Part shown: in pieces, positions 1 through 5,481 of the stretch
Layout of the letters: each line of letters starts with the position of its first letter
Position numbering within the stretch: position 1 is the stretch's first letter
Source of the DNA: a miscellaneous Crenarchaeota group-1 archaeon SG8-32-3
GTDB lineage: Archaea > Thermoproteota > Bathyarchaeia > Bathyarchaeales > Bathycorpusculaceae
NCBI GenBank assembly: GCA_001273335.1
Contig: LFWV01000041.1
Location: 1-9,898 of the forward strand
Length of the DNA stretch: 9,898 nt
Direction: 5' to 3'
The notes under the pieces: model-generated
What the model was told of the DNA's origin: nothing
Databases searched by the model: none
What the model saw: the letters and a program-made list of their open reading frames with translations, nothing else
Made by a program: the position numbers and the translations under genes

Positions 1-141
1 GAAAAAGGCTTCATCATAGGAAACGGTTACGGCAAAATAAAAGAAAAAACCTTCCGCATCGGACACATGGGCGAATGGAACCTCAACGGAATCAAAAAAG
101 TTCTCGCACTCATCAACGAAATATGGGAGCTAAAAAATTGA
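1..141 (+). CDS. Class V aminotransferase (serine/alanine-glyoxylate or phosphoserine type), C-terminal end only
   Basis: The first 46 codons are open from the window edge to a TGA at 139-141. They encode the end of a PLP-dependent class V aminotransferase. The visible part reads GFIIGNGYGKIKEKTFRIGHMG and continues EWNLNGIKKVLALINEIW. The FRIGHMG stretch, followed by a short helix-rich tail, is typical of the C-terminal small domain of archaeal and bacterial serine-pyruvate / alanine-glyoxylate aminotransferases. The PLP lysine and the rest of the enzyme lie outside the window. The gene overlaps the next one (serA) by 4 to 19 bases depending on the serA start. That supports an operon in which this enzyme aminates the product of SerA, 3-phosphohydroxypyruvate, to phosphoserine. 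The family assignment is fairly firm; the substrate is inferred from context. Confidence 0.82.
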   Translation, partial: EKGFIIGNGYGKIKEKTFRIGHMGEWNLNGIKKVLALINEIWELKN

Positions 142-1055
142 CCTATAAAATCCTAGTGTGCGACAAAATCGCAGACGAAGGCATAAAACTGATGAAAGAA
201 AAAGGCTACGAGCTCACAAAGGCTTGGGACACAGCTAAAACCGAACTTCCCAAGATAGTAAGCGAGTACCACGCGCTTATTGTGCGATCCGCCACCAAAG
301 TCAACGCCGAATTGCTTGCCAACGCCAAAAAACTCCGCGTAATTGGCCGAGCAGGCGAAGGCTTGGACAACATAGACCTCAAAAAAGCAGAAGAGTTAGG
401 TATCACAGTGGTGAACACTCCACATGTGTCTTACCTAAGCGTTGCTGAATTAACCATCGGGTATTTACTGGCTCTCGCAAGAGGCATAGTAGAAGGCACA
501 ACTTCACTTCGCGAAGGAAAATGGAAAAAAGACGAACTCATGGGTGTAGAAGTCAATGGGAAAACCCTCGGTGTCATAGGCTGCGGTTACATTGGGAAAA
601 CCGTTGAACGCTTAGCCATATCCTTAGGCATGAAAGTGCTTGTGGTAGACGAATGCGTCTTCGACCGTTTTATTCCCATAAATGAAATGCTGCCCCAAGC
701 TGACTTTATAACCATTCACGTGCCCCTCACGCCTCACACGCGATACATGCTTTCAACAAAGGAGTTTAATATGATGAAAGATGGTGTAATGATAATTGAC
801 TGCTCTCGTGGCGGAGTGGTTAACCAAGACGCGTTGTATAACGCGCTAGTTTCAGGTAAAGTGAAAGCGGCAGCTGTGGATGTTTTTGAAGAGGAACCGC
901 CAAAAAACAGCAAGTTACTTACGCTCAAAAACGTAATTGCTACGCCTCACATCGGCGCTCAAACAGAAGGAGCTCAATTAAAAGCCAGCATCCAAATAGC
1001 CAATAAAGTGGTTGAGACATTAGAAAAAATCTGTGAGCTGAAACTGCTTGGCTGA
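138..1055 (+). CDS. serA: D-3-phosphoglycerate dehydrogenase, short form without ACT domain
   Basis: NAD-dependent oxidation of 3-phosphoglycerate to 3-phosphohydroxypyruvate is the entry to serine synthesis. The 305-residue product shows the D-2-hydroxyacid dehydrogenase layout. A substrate-binding half contains VIGRAGEGLDNID (about residues 68-80). The Rossmann motif GCGYIG (148-153) follows, with an acidic residue in VVDE after the next strand. The catalytic trio is present: Arg224 in CSRGG, Glu253 in DVFEEEPP and His271 in TPHIG. It stops after the catalytic core, so the ASB and ACT regulatory domains of long SerA proteins are absent and serine feedback through ACT is not expected. I chose TTG at 138 because GGGAG sits 8 bases upstream, it gives the expected MTYKILV start, and it overlaps the previous stop as TTGA. 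ATG at 123 is the alternative, adding 5 residues but with no ribosome binding site. A related hydroxyacid dehydrogenase role cannot be excluded. Confidence 0.9.
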   Translation: MTYKILVCDKIADEGIKLMKEKGYELTKAWDTAKTELPKIVSEYHALIVRSATKVNAELLANAKKLRVIGRAGEGLDNIDLKKAEELGITVVNTPHVSYLSVAELTIGYLLALARGIVEGTTSLREGKWKKDELMGVEVNGKTLGVIGCGYIGKTVERLAISLGMKVLVVDECVFDRFIPINEMLPQADFITIHVPLTPHTRYMLSTKEFNMMKDGVMIIDCSRGGVVNQDALYNALVSGKVKAAAVDVFEEEPPKNSKLLTLKNVIATPHIGAQTEGAQLKASIQIANKVVETLEKICELKLLG

Positions 1056-2325
1056 CATCAGACCTTTTAAAGCAATACGGTACACCGAGAAAGCTGGTGA
1101 CCCCGAAAACCTGATAACGCAACCCTACGACAAAATTGATCCTGCTTTGCAGAGGGAGTATTACGAAAAATCCGCTTACAACTATTGCCGCTTAATTTTA
1201 CCAACAGAAAACAACAAGTACGAAACTGCGCAGCAGCGAATCCAAAATTGGTTAAACGAAGGCATATTATCTAAGGATTATGAACCTGCGTTTTTCGTTT
1301 CTCGGCAAGAGTTCAAGTTGTCAGGAAAAGCATGCACTCGCATTGGGTTGATTGCTGCGCTGCGTCTTTACTCTTATGGTGAAAGCATAGTTTTTCCGCA
1401 TGAAGTTACATATAGTGAACCGAAAACTGATCGGTTGAACATGTTGCGTGCGGTTCAAAAAGATCTTGAACCCGTTTTTTTGATATACTCAGATCCTGAT
1501 AACGTCACTGTAGATTTCTTCAGTGAAATTACAAAAACAAAACCTGGAATAGAAGTTGAAGACCCTTTTGGTGTGAAGCATGCTGTTTGGCGTGTGTCTG
1601 ACCCTGAAAACCTTAAACTCCTGCAACGAGCCATGGAAAACAAAAAACTGGTGATTACTGATGGGCACCACAGATACGAAAGCGCTCTCGCTTACAGAGA
1701 TGAAAGGCGCAGAAGCGAAAAATGGACTGAAGACTCAGCTTTCAACTTTAACATGTGCTACATGGTTCCTGTTCAAGACAAAGGGCTTGTTATTTTGTCT
1801 ACTCACAGGCTTCTGAGAGACTGCGAGCTAACCAATGACATTTTAAAGGCGCTCAATGTTTTATTCGCGATTTCAGAGATAGACCCAACAGTTGAAGCTA
1901 TAGAAAGTTTCTTGAAAAAGCACGGTGAAGAGCACGCTTTTTCTGTGTATAACGGTTCAAAAGCCTACGGTTTACTCTTGAAGGACGAGAACGCTGCTTC
2001 TGAACTGGTTAACGCTAGTTGCCCAAAAGAAGCGTGCCTTCTGGATGTAGTGATATTGCGGGATGTCGTCTTCAAACACATAATGAAAGTGGGCAAGCTA
2101 AGAATGGATGAAAGTATACTCTACGCGGAATCAACTAGAAACGCTTTGAAGAAAGTTGATGCTGGACAAGCTAAACTGGCTTTCCTGGTAAATCCGATTA
2201 ATCCAGAAACAGTTTGGCAAATAGCTCAAAAAAACTGGAGACTGCCTGAAAAATCGACAGATTTTTACCCGAAACCAGTTTCTGGTTTAACGATGATGGA
2301 TATTTCACCTGAAGAAAAACTTTGA
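1048..2325 (+). CDS. DUF1015 family protein (COG4198), possible ParB-like serine/phosphoserine enzyme
   Basis: This is a full-length DUF1015 protein of 425 residues, about the family's usual size. Signature segments are MADIRPFKAIRY at the N-terminus, PHEVTYSEPKTDRL (117-130), VITDGHHRYESALAY (202-216) and the C-terminal block EKSTDFYPKPVSGL (401-414). No signal peptide or membrane segment is seen, so it should be cytosolic. The TTG start at 1048 overlaps serA by 8 bases and matches the conserved family start; GTGAG lies about 10 bases upstream. The biochemical function of the family is not established to my knowledge. DUF1015 genes often sit beside serA and a class V aminotransferase in clostridia and other anaerobes (from memory). 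The DGHHR motif resembles the ParB/SerK superfamily, which includes archaeal free-serine kinases. A role at the phosphoserine/serine step is therefore a reasonable inference, not a demonstrated one. Confidence 0.88.
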   Translation: MADIRPFKAIRYTEKAGDPENLITQPYDKIDPALQREYYEKSAYNYCRLILPTENNKYETAQQRIQNWLNEGILSKDYEPAFFVSRQEFKLSGKACTRIGLIAALRLYSYGESIVFPHEVTYSEPKTDRLNMLRAVQKDLEPVFLIYSDPDNVTVDFFSEITKTKPGIEVEDPFGVKHAVWRVSDPENLKLLQRAMENKKLVITDGHHRYESALAYRDERRRSEKWTEDSAFNFNMCYMVPVQDKGLVILSTHRLLRDCELTNDILKALNVLFAISEIDPTVEAIESFLKKHGEEHAFSVYNGSKAYGLLLKDENAASELVNASCPKEACLLDVVILRDVVFKHIMKVGKLRMDESILYAESTRNALKKVDAGQAKLAFLVNPINPETVWQIAQKNWRLPEKSTDFYPKPVSGLTMMDISPEEKL

Positions 2326-2375
2326 TATGCGCTCGTTACTCTATATCGCTTATAATCAACGCGCTTCTGCCTGTG

Positions 2376-2393
2376 GCTTTTTGAACATTTTTA
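2376..2393 (+). terminator. Candidate T-tract terminator of the serA-DUF1015 operon
   Basis: Two runs of five T (2378-2382 and 2388-2392) lie 50-70 bases after the DUF1015 stop. Archaeal transcription often ends at such T-rich tracts without a strong hairpin. No good stem precedes them. The operon faces convergent leftward genes here, so an end to transcription in this interval is expected. Confidence 0.35.
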
Positions 2394-2454
2394 GCAGCTG
2401 CATACTTGGCGACACCAATCTATTCATTGCACGCTTGGTCTTTGTCGATGTTTG

Positions 2455-2598
2455 TTACTTTATGAACTTCGTTTTGCGTCGTTTGAACTTTTTCTTGCAT
2501 GCTACACTGCAAAAATGGTATGTTTCGCCTTCATACGTGATTTTGTATTTCGCCGTGTTTTCATCTAGAACCATGCCACAAACTGGGTCCCTAAACAT
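2455..2598 (-). CDS. Small YHS-domain protein (47 residues)
   Basis: A short reading frame from ATG at 2598 to TAA at 2455 encodes a complete YHS domain, the small treble-clef-like metal-binding fold also found attached to heavy-metal ATPases and other enzymes. Visible hallmarks are DPVCGM (residues 4-9), KYKITYEG (17-24), and YHFCSVACKKKF (27-38) with the Cys30-x3-Cys34 pair. With Cys7 these give three candidate metal ligands. The tail is strongly basic (KKKFKRRKTKFIK). The ATG is the only possible start, because an in-frame TGA lies seven codons upstream. A GAGGT lies rather far upstream, about 16 bases. The gene follows the helicase in the same direction after 57 bases, so it may share its transcript. 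Function is probably metal binding or sensing; the metal is unknown. The family match is clear from the motif although the gene is short enough to be missed by gene callers. Confidence 0.85.
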   Translation of the reverse strand: MFRDPVCGMVLDENTAKYKITYEGETYHFCSVACKKKFKRRKTKFIK

Positions 2599-2655
2599 TT
2601 TCTCTGGTCTTAACCTCAGGGAAGATTGTGTTTTCCGCCTATTATGGTTAATGGT

Positions 2656-3798
2656 TTAGCAGAAGCTCTGAATAGGCGAATCCTGCTCAAAACGCATTTC
2701 TTCGATGGTTGTTTTCGTTAAGGCTTTGATGTCGTTGAAGTATGAGAGTTCGCCGTAACCTACGAGTGTTATTGCGGTTCCTTCTTGTCCCATTCTGGCG
2801 GTTCTGCCGATTCTGTGGAAGTATACAGGTGCTTCCAGTGGTACATCGTAGTTTATTATGTGCGTTATTCCTTGGATGTCTAAGCCTCTTGCGGCAACGT
2901 CTGTTGCGACTAGTAGCTCTAGTTTTCCGTCGCGGAATGCGCTGATTGCACGGTCTCTTTGGGGTTGAGCAAAGCCTGCATGTAGGGCTTGAACGTTGTA
3001 TCCTTTTCTGCTTAGTTTCTCCGATATTGCACTTGTGCCTCTGCGTGTTTTGCAGAATATTATGGCTCTGTTGATGTGGTTTTCTTTCAGGATGTCGCAA
3101 AGGACTCCATATTTGTTGTTGTGGTTCACAACCATGTAGTACTGTTTCATTTGGGTGAGTGCGATTTCGTCTTTGCTTACGAGTATTTTTTCTGGGTTTT
3201 TCATGTATTTGTTGCAGACGTTCATTACTGTTCGGTCTATTGTTGCTGAGAATAGGCTTGTCTGTCTGGTTGATGGTGTTCTTGAGATTATGTATCCTAT
3301 GTCTTCGATGAATCCCATGTCCAGCATTCGGTCTGCTTCGTCTAGAACTAGTATCTTTACTGTAGATAGGTTCAGTATGCGTCTTTTTAGCAGGTCTATT
3401 ATGCGACCTGGTGTTCCCACGACTATTTGAATTCCGCTTGCTAACGCGTGTATTTGCCTTTGAATTGGTTCTCCACCATACACTGCCAAGACTTTCAGTT
3501 TGGTGTATTTCGCGAAGAGTTTGATGTTATCCGCAACTTGCACGGCTAACTCACGTGTTGGCACTAAAACAAGACCTTGAACAACCCTGATTTCAGGGTT
3601 TAGCCTTTCCACCATGGGAACTCCGAAGGCTGCGGTTTTACCTGTTCCCGTTCGCGCTTGCCCGATGACGTCTTTGCCCTCGAGCAAGGGTATTATCGCT
3701 TGAGCTTGAATCGGAAAAAGACTTCCAAATCCAAGTTCATCTATACTTTTCAAGACTTCCCTACCTAGTGGCAAGTCTTTGAATGATTGCATTTCCAT
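2656..3798 (-). CDS. DEAD-box ATP-dependent RNA helicase
   Basis: This is a complete minimal DEAD-box helicase of 380 residues, close to the stand-alone archaeal core (M. jannaschii MJ0669 type). All motifs are present in order: Q motif around FPIQAQAI (28-35), motif I ARTGTGKT (48-55), Ia PTRELA (80-85), GG at 108-109, Ib TPGR (129-132), motif II DEAD (153-156), III SAT (184-186), IV IIFCKT (246-251), V ATDVAARGLD (298-307) and VI HRIGRTAR (328-335). It unwinds short RNA duplexes with ATP in the cytosol, with likely roles in ribosome assembly, RNA decay or cold adaptation. There is no C-terminal RNA-binding extension beyond about 45 residues, and it ends in SFC. The start ATG at 3798 is preceded by GGAG at a long spacing of about 13 bases; an in-frame TAG just upstream rules out a longer form. 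The gene is transcribed leftward with the YHS gene behind it. Confidence 0.96.
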   Translation of the reverse strand: MEMQSFKDLPLGREVLKSIDELGFGSLFPIQAQAIIPLLEGKDVIGQARTGTGKTAAFGVPMVERLNPEIRVVQGLVLVPTRELAVQVADNIKLFAKYTKLKVLAVYGGEPIQRQIHALASGIQIVVGTPGRIIDLLKRRILNLSTVKILVLDEADRMLDMGFIEDIGYIISRTPSTRQTSLFSATIDRTVMNVCNKYMKNPEKILVSKDEIALTQMKQYYMVVNHNNKYGVLCDILKENHINRAIIFCKTRRGTSAISEKLSRKGYNVQALHAGFAQPQRDRAISAFRDGKLELLVATDVAARGLDIQGITHIINYDVPLEAPVYFHRIGRTARMGQEGTAITLVGYGELSYFNDIKALTKTTIEEMRFEQDSPIQSFC

Positions 3799-3842
3799 TA
3801 TTTTCTATTTTCTCCTGCCACAAAATTTTTCATGGCTTTCAA

Positions 3843-3858
3843 AAGCTTTCAGAAGCTT
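3843..3858 (-). repeat. Short inverted repeat in the helicase leader
   Basis: AAGCTT, four bases, AAGCTT forms a perfect 6-bp stem with a 4-base loop within the predicted 5' untranslated leader of the helicase. A third, imperfect AGCTTT-like unit adjoins it. It may be a leader hairpin or simply an A+T-rich repeat. The stem is too short to be conclusive. Confidence 0.4.
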
Positions 3859-3903
3859 CGGGGATGACATGATTAATGTGACATAGCAACACCCTTAGTT
3901 CTT

Positions 3904-3911
3904 CTATAAAA
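3904..3911 (-). promoter_or_regulatory. Candidate TATA box of the helicase gene
   Basis: TTTTATAG reads leftward here. At the usual archaeal distance of about 25 bases, transcription would start near 3880, giving a leader of about 80 bases before the helicase ATG at 3798. The upstream bases are not a convincing BRE. Confidence 0.4.
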
Positions 3912-4059
3912 GGGTTTAGTACGTTTTAAGACAAAAAAGCCACATTCCAGGCTGATTTCCCATAAACAGCAGAAAAACAACGGCTTTGGCTGCGGTAAGA
4001 ATTTTACAGACGCTTGCGCCGAAGGCTGGATCTGTTGCGCGATTTTTGCCTATACCCCC

Positions 4060-4069
4060 TTATATATAG
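4060..4069 (+). promoter_or_regulatory. TATA-box-like element
   Basis: TTATATATAG follows a C-run. Read rightward it would place a transcription start near 4090, exactly at the first base of a 7-bp inverted repeat. The element is nearly symmetrical and the flanking C-run is not a typical purine-rich BRE, so leftward use (start near 4040) is also possible. Confidence 0.45.
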
Positions 4070-4089
4070 AGCCAACCTAAAAGTAGACT

Positions 4090-4185
4090 GCTACTGGTTG
4101 GTGGCTCGGAACGATTATGCAGTAGCGTACCTGTCTCAACCCGATTTTGAGTAGCTCTGACCGAGTGGAGCCACAACATATTTTG
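4090..4185 (+). ncRNA. Candidate structured non-coding RNA, family unrecognised
   Basis: The segment can form several helices. GCTACTG (4090-4096) pairs with CAGTAGC (4120-4126). GTT-G-GTGGCTC (4097-4107) pairs with GAGCCACAAC (4168-4177), giving 10 pairs with one bulged G. CTCAA (4135-4139) pairs with TTGAG (4147-4151) around a 7-base loop. A T-rich ATATTTT follows the long helix, as at a transcript end. AGTAGC occurs twice (4121-4126 and 4150-4155), so GCTACT could switch partners. CACAAC (4172-4177) can also pair with GTTGTG (4200-4205), which is followed by TTTT. I could not match it to tRNA, SRP RNA, RNase P RNA, H/ACA or C/D guide RNA. Both ends and the strand are inferred from the TATA-like element upstream. 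Confidence 0.4.
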
Positions 4186-4219
4186 CCAAGATGCCGCGAG
4201 TTGTGTTTTGAAGCAGGTC

Positions 4220-4230
4220 TGAAAAATCCC
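4220..4230 (-). terminator. Possible T-tract terminator of the UPF0280 operon
   Basis: Read leftward, this is GGGATTTTTCA, about 80-90 bases after the UPF0280 stop codon. It is the first run of five T beyond the operon and fits an archaeal T-tract terminator. No clear stem accompanies it. Confidence 0.25.
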
Positions 4231-4309
4231 ATTGTCAAAAGTCGGAAACAGTTTTCTTCTGAAGTGGGCTATGACAGTTTTGGAGTCGGGTAGTAGAAGT
4301 TAACATAGA

Positions 4310-5017
4310 CTAAATGTTAGAAGGGGCAACTTTTATTATCTGTGGGACTTTGCCTGCTGTGCCTACGGAGCCCTTATAGATTATGAGTACTCCTTCTACG
4401 CCTTGAATTGAAAGGGCTTTGTTTATCCCCGCTTGAATTGCTTTTTGGCAGTCCTCGCCTTTCACAACGTTGCATACTGCTGTTGCTGCGGCGTCTGCTA
4501 ATCCTGCGTTTTTGCAGAAAATTGTTGCTGCTTCTGCGTCTCCGAAGCTGAATGCGTGGCTGAAGCGTCCTGAGCTTGTGGCAACGCCTATGGGGAATTC
4601 GGTTAGTCTGAAGCCGAACCGTTTTGACAGAGGCTCGTATCCCGCGGCGACCGCCACGTCGATGAGCACGTTTGCCATAGCGGAGATTTCGCCGCCGTTT
4701 TCCACCACCGCCACCTTGCAGCCTTTGCTGAGCATGTCTGTTACGGCTAGGTCGGCTAAGACACCTGCGACGGCTGCCATGGGTCCGACTTTTGCTTTTT
4801 CTGCGGCTTCAGCCATCAGCTTGGCTACAAGTGGCTTGCTGGGCACGGGAACGGGGTCTAGAGTGTGAAAAAAATTGGGGTTGGTTTTGACGTACGTTTC
4901 GAGTTTGCGTCTGTGATGCGTAATTGAGCTTTTGGCTGTTTGGATGCCTTCTGGCTTGTTAGCGATTACTGTGCACTGCGACTCTTTCAGCTGGAAGGCT
5001 TCTTTGAAAAGCTTCAT
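4310..5017 (-). CDS. UPF0280 family protein (COG2122, ApbE-like), sulfide assimilation/homocysteine partner
   Basis: This is a complete 235-residue UPF0280 protein, distantly related to the ApbE flavin transferase fold. Visible blocks are VGPMAAVAGVLADLAV (77-92), VENGGEISA (105-113, comparable to the ApbE N-x-GG element), IGVATSSGRFSHAFSFGDA (143-161) and LADAAATAVCN (173-183). There is no signal peptide or lipobox, so it is cytosolic. In Methanosarcina and Desulfovibrio, COG2122 genes have been linked genetically to efficient use of sulfide for homocysteine (from memory); the chemistry of the protein is not settled. It is the last gene of a three-gene operon, 19 bases after the ferredoxin stop. 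GGAG sits 7 bases before the ATG. Direct adjacency to both other homocysteine genes supports the same role here. Confidence 0.9.
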   Translation of the reverse strand: MKLFKEAFQLKESQCTVIANKPEGIQTAKSSITHHRRKLETYVKTNPNFFHTLDPVPVPSKPLVAKLMAEAAEKAKVGPMAAVAGVLADLAVTDMLSKGCKVAVVENGGEISAMANVLIDVAVAAGYEPLSKRFGFRLTEFPIGVATSSGRFSHAFSFGDAEAATIFCKNAGLADAAATAVCNVVKGEDCQKAIQAGINKALSIQGVEGVLIIYKGSVGTAGKVPQIIKVAPSNI

Positions 5018-5024
5018 TGCTTCG

Positions 5025-5028
5025 CTCC
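5025..5028 (-). promoter_or_regulatory. Ribosome binding site of the UPF0280 gene
   Basis: GGAG (read leftward) lies 7 bases before the ATG at 5017, inside the 19-base gap after the ferredoxin stop. It fixes the start of the UPF0280 gene. Confidence 0.7.
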
Positions 5029-5036
5029 GACAGCGT

Positions 5037-5465
5037 TTAGTGCGCTTTGTTGGCTATGAGTTCCGAGCTGTTCTGTTTCACTGATTTTATGGCTCTGGAT
5101 GGACAAGCGTCCACGCAGGCGCTGCAGGTGCTGCCGAGGCATTTTTCTTGGTTGAAAACCACAGTTGCGTCTTCATCCATGGTAATCGCTTCAACGGGGC
5201 ACAGCGTGAGGCAGGCTCCGCAGCTAATGCACTTCTCACTGTCAATTTCGATGAGTTTCGGTATGCTGACCGTGGCGCCTCGTTTGCGGAAAGCCTTAAC
5301 CACCTTTACCAACGAGTCATCGGGCACTTCAGCCAAGACCTCGCCGCCCTTTGAATCCACTTGCGCCGTGATTATGTTGATTGGCACTTTCAGATCCAGA
5401 ATTATCTCTGATATTATTGGATCCTCAACTATTTTTTCCGAGAACCTAAGCAGTATTCGCACCAT
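5037..5465 (-). CDS. NIL-domain ferredoxin with two [4Fe-4S] sites (homocysteine synthesis, MA1822-like)
   Basis: The 142-residue protein has an N-terminal NIL domain (about 1-72), the small fold also found at the C-terminus of methionine ABC-transporter ATPases. It is followed by a two-cluster ferredoxin domain (about 73-128). Site one is C79-x2-C82-x2-C85-x3-C89-P. Site two is C109-x4-C114-x2-C117-x3-C121-P, where the first spacing is four instead of the usual two residues. The M. acetivorans relative MA1822 works with the DUF39 protein MA1821 in converting aspartate semialdehyde plus sulfide to homocysteine. The ferredoxin presumably supplies low-potential electrons, with the NIL domain docking or sensing. 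The gene starts 7 bases after the DUF39 stop, and its ribosome binding site overlaps that stop, so translation is probably coupled. The family assignment is firm; the exact electron source is unknown. Confidence 0.93.
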   Translation of the reverse strand: MVRILLRFSEKIVEDPIISEIILDLKVPINIITAQVDSKGGEVLAEVPDDSLVKVVKAFRKRGATVSIPKLIEIDSEKCISCGACLTLCPVEAITMDEDATVVFNQEKCLGSTCSACVDACPSRAIKSVKQNSSELIANKAH

Positions 5466-5472
5466 TCAGCGT

Positions 5473-5481
5473 TCACCTTCC
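5473..5481 (-). promoter_or_regulatory. Ribosome binding site of the NIL-ferredoxin gene, overlapping the DUF39 stop
   Basis: GGAAGGTGA read leftward contains both a strong archaeal Shine-Dalgarno core (GGTGA, 7 bases before the ATG at 5465) and the TGA stop of the DUF39 gene. A ribosome ending on DUF39 would therefore lie on the ferredoxin start signal, consistent with matched production of the two partners. Confidence 0.75.

Larger units (their letters stand above)
3799..4309. other. 511-bp stretch without a convincing protein gene
   Basis: Between the start of the helicase gene and the end of the UPF0280 gene I find no credible protein-coding frame on either strand. The left part (3799 to about 3911) holds the presumed helicase leader and promoter. 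The middle (about 4006-4035) contains an ACAGA/TCTGT inverted repeat enclosing a GCC-GAA-GGC mini-hairpin. From 4060 on there is a TATA-like element followed by a strongly foldable segment, treated separately as a candidate RNA. The right part is the 3' flank of the leftward UPF0280 operon. It holds an A-run on the + strand at 4222-4226, that is, a T-run for leftward transcripts. Confidence 0.6.

Noticed and set aside
2327..2659. 110-codon + strand frame directly after DUF1015
   Set aside because: It lies antisense to the clear YHS gene, has a Phe/Leu/Cys-rich composition with no domain, and contains the candidate T-tract terminator. It is a shadow frame.
2687..3100. 137-codon - strand frame within the helicase
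   Set aside because: It is an out-of-frame, Arg/Asn-rich translation of helicase DNA containing no domain, while the helicase frame keeps motifs IV-VI in this interval.
3805..3870. 21-codon - strand frame just upstream of the helicase (MSSPKLLKAFESHEKF...)
   Set aside because: Very short, no ribosome binding site, no recognisable family; it lies in the presumed leader and overlaps the hairpin repeat. A leader peptide is possible but unsupported.
4101..4174. tRNA-like fold: 74 nt closed by GTGGCTC/GAGCCAC with a 5-bp, 7-base hairpin inside
   Set aside because: No T-arm with a TTCRA-type loop on either strand, no D-loop GG in the right place and no U33 in the anticodon-like loop. It is not a functional canonical tRNA.
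4103..4175. H/ACA guide RNA (stem GGCTC/GAGCC followed by ACA)
   Set aside because: The spacing from the lower stem to an upper stem is far too long on the 5' side and no clear kink-turn is visible.
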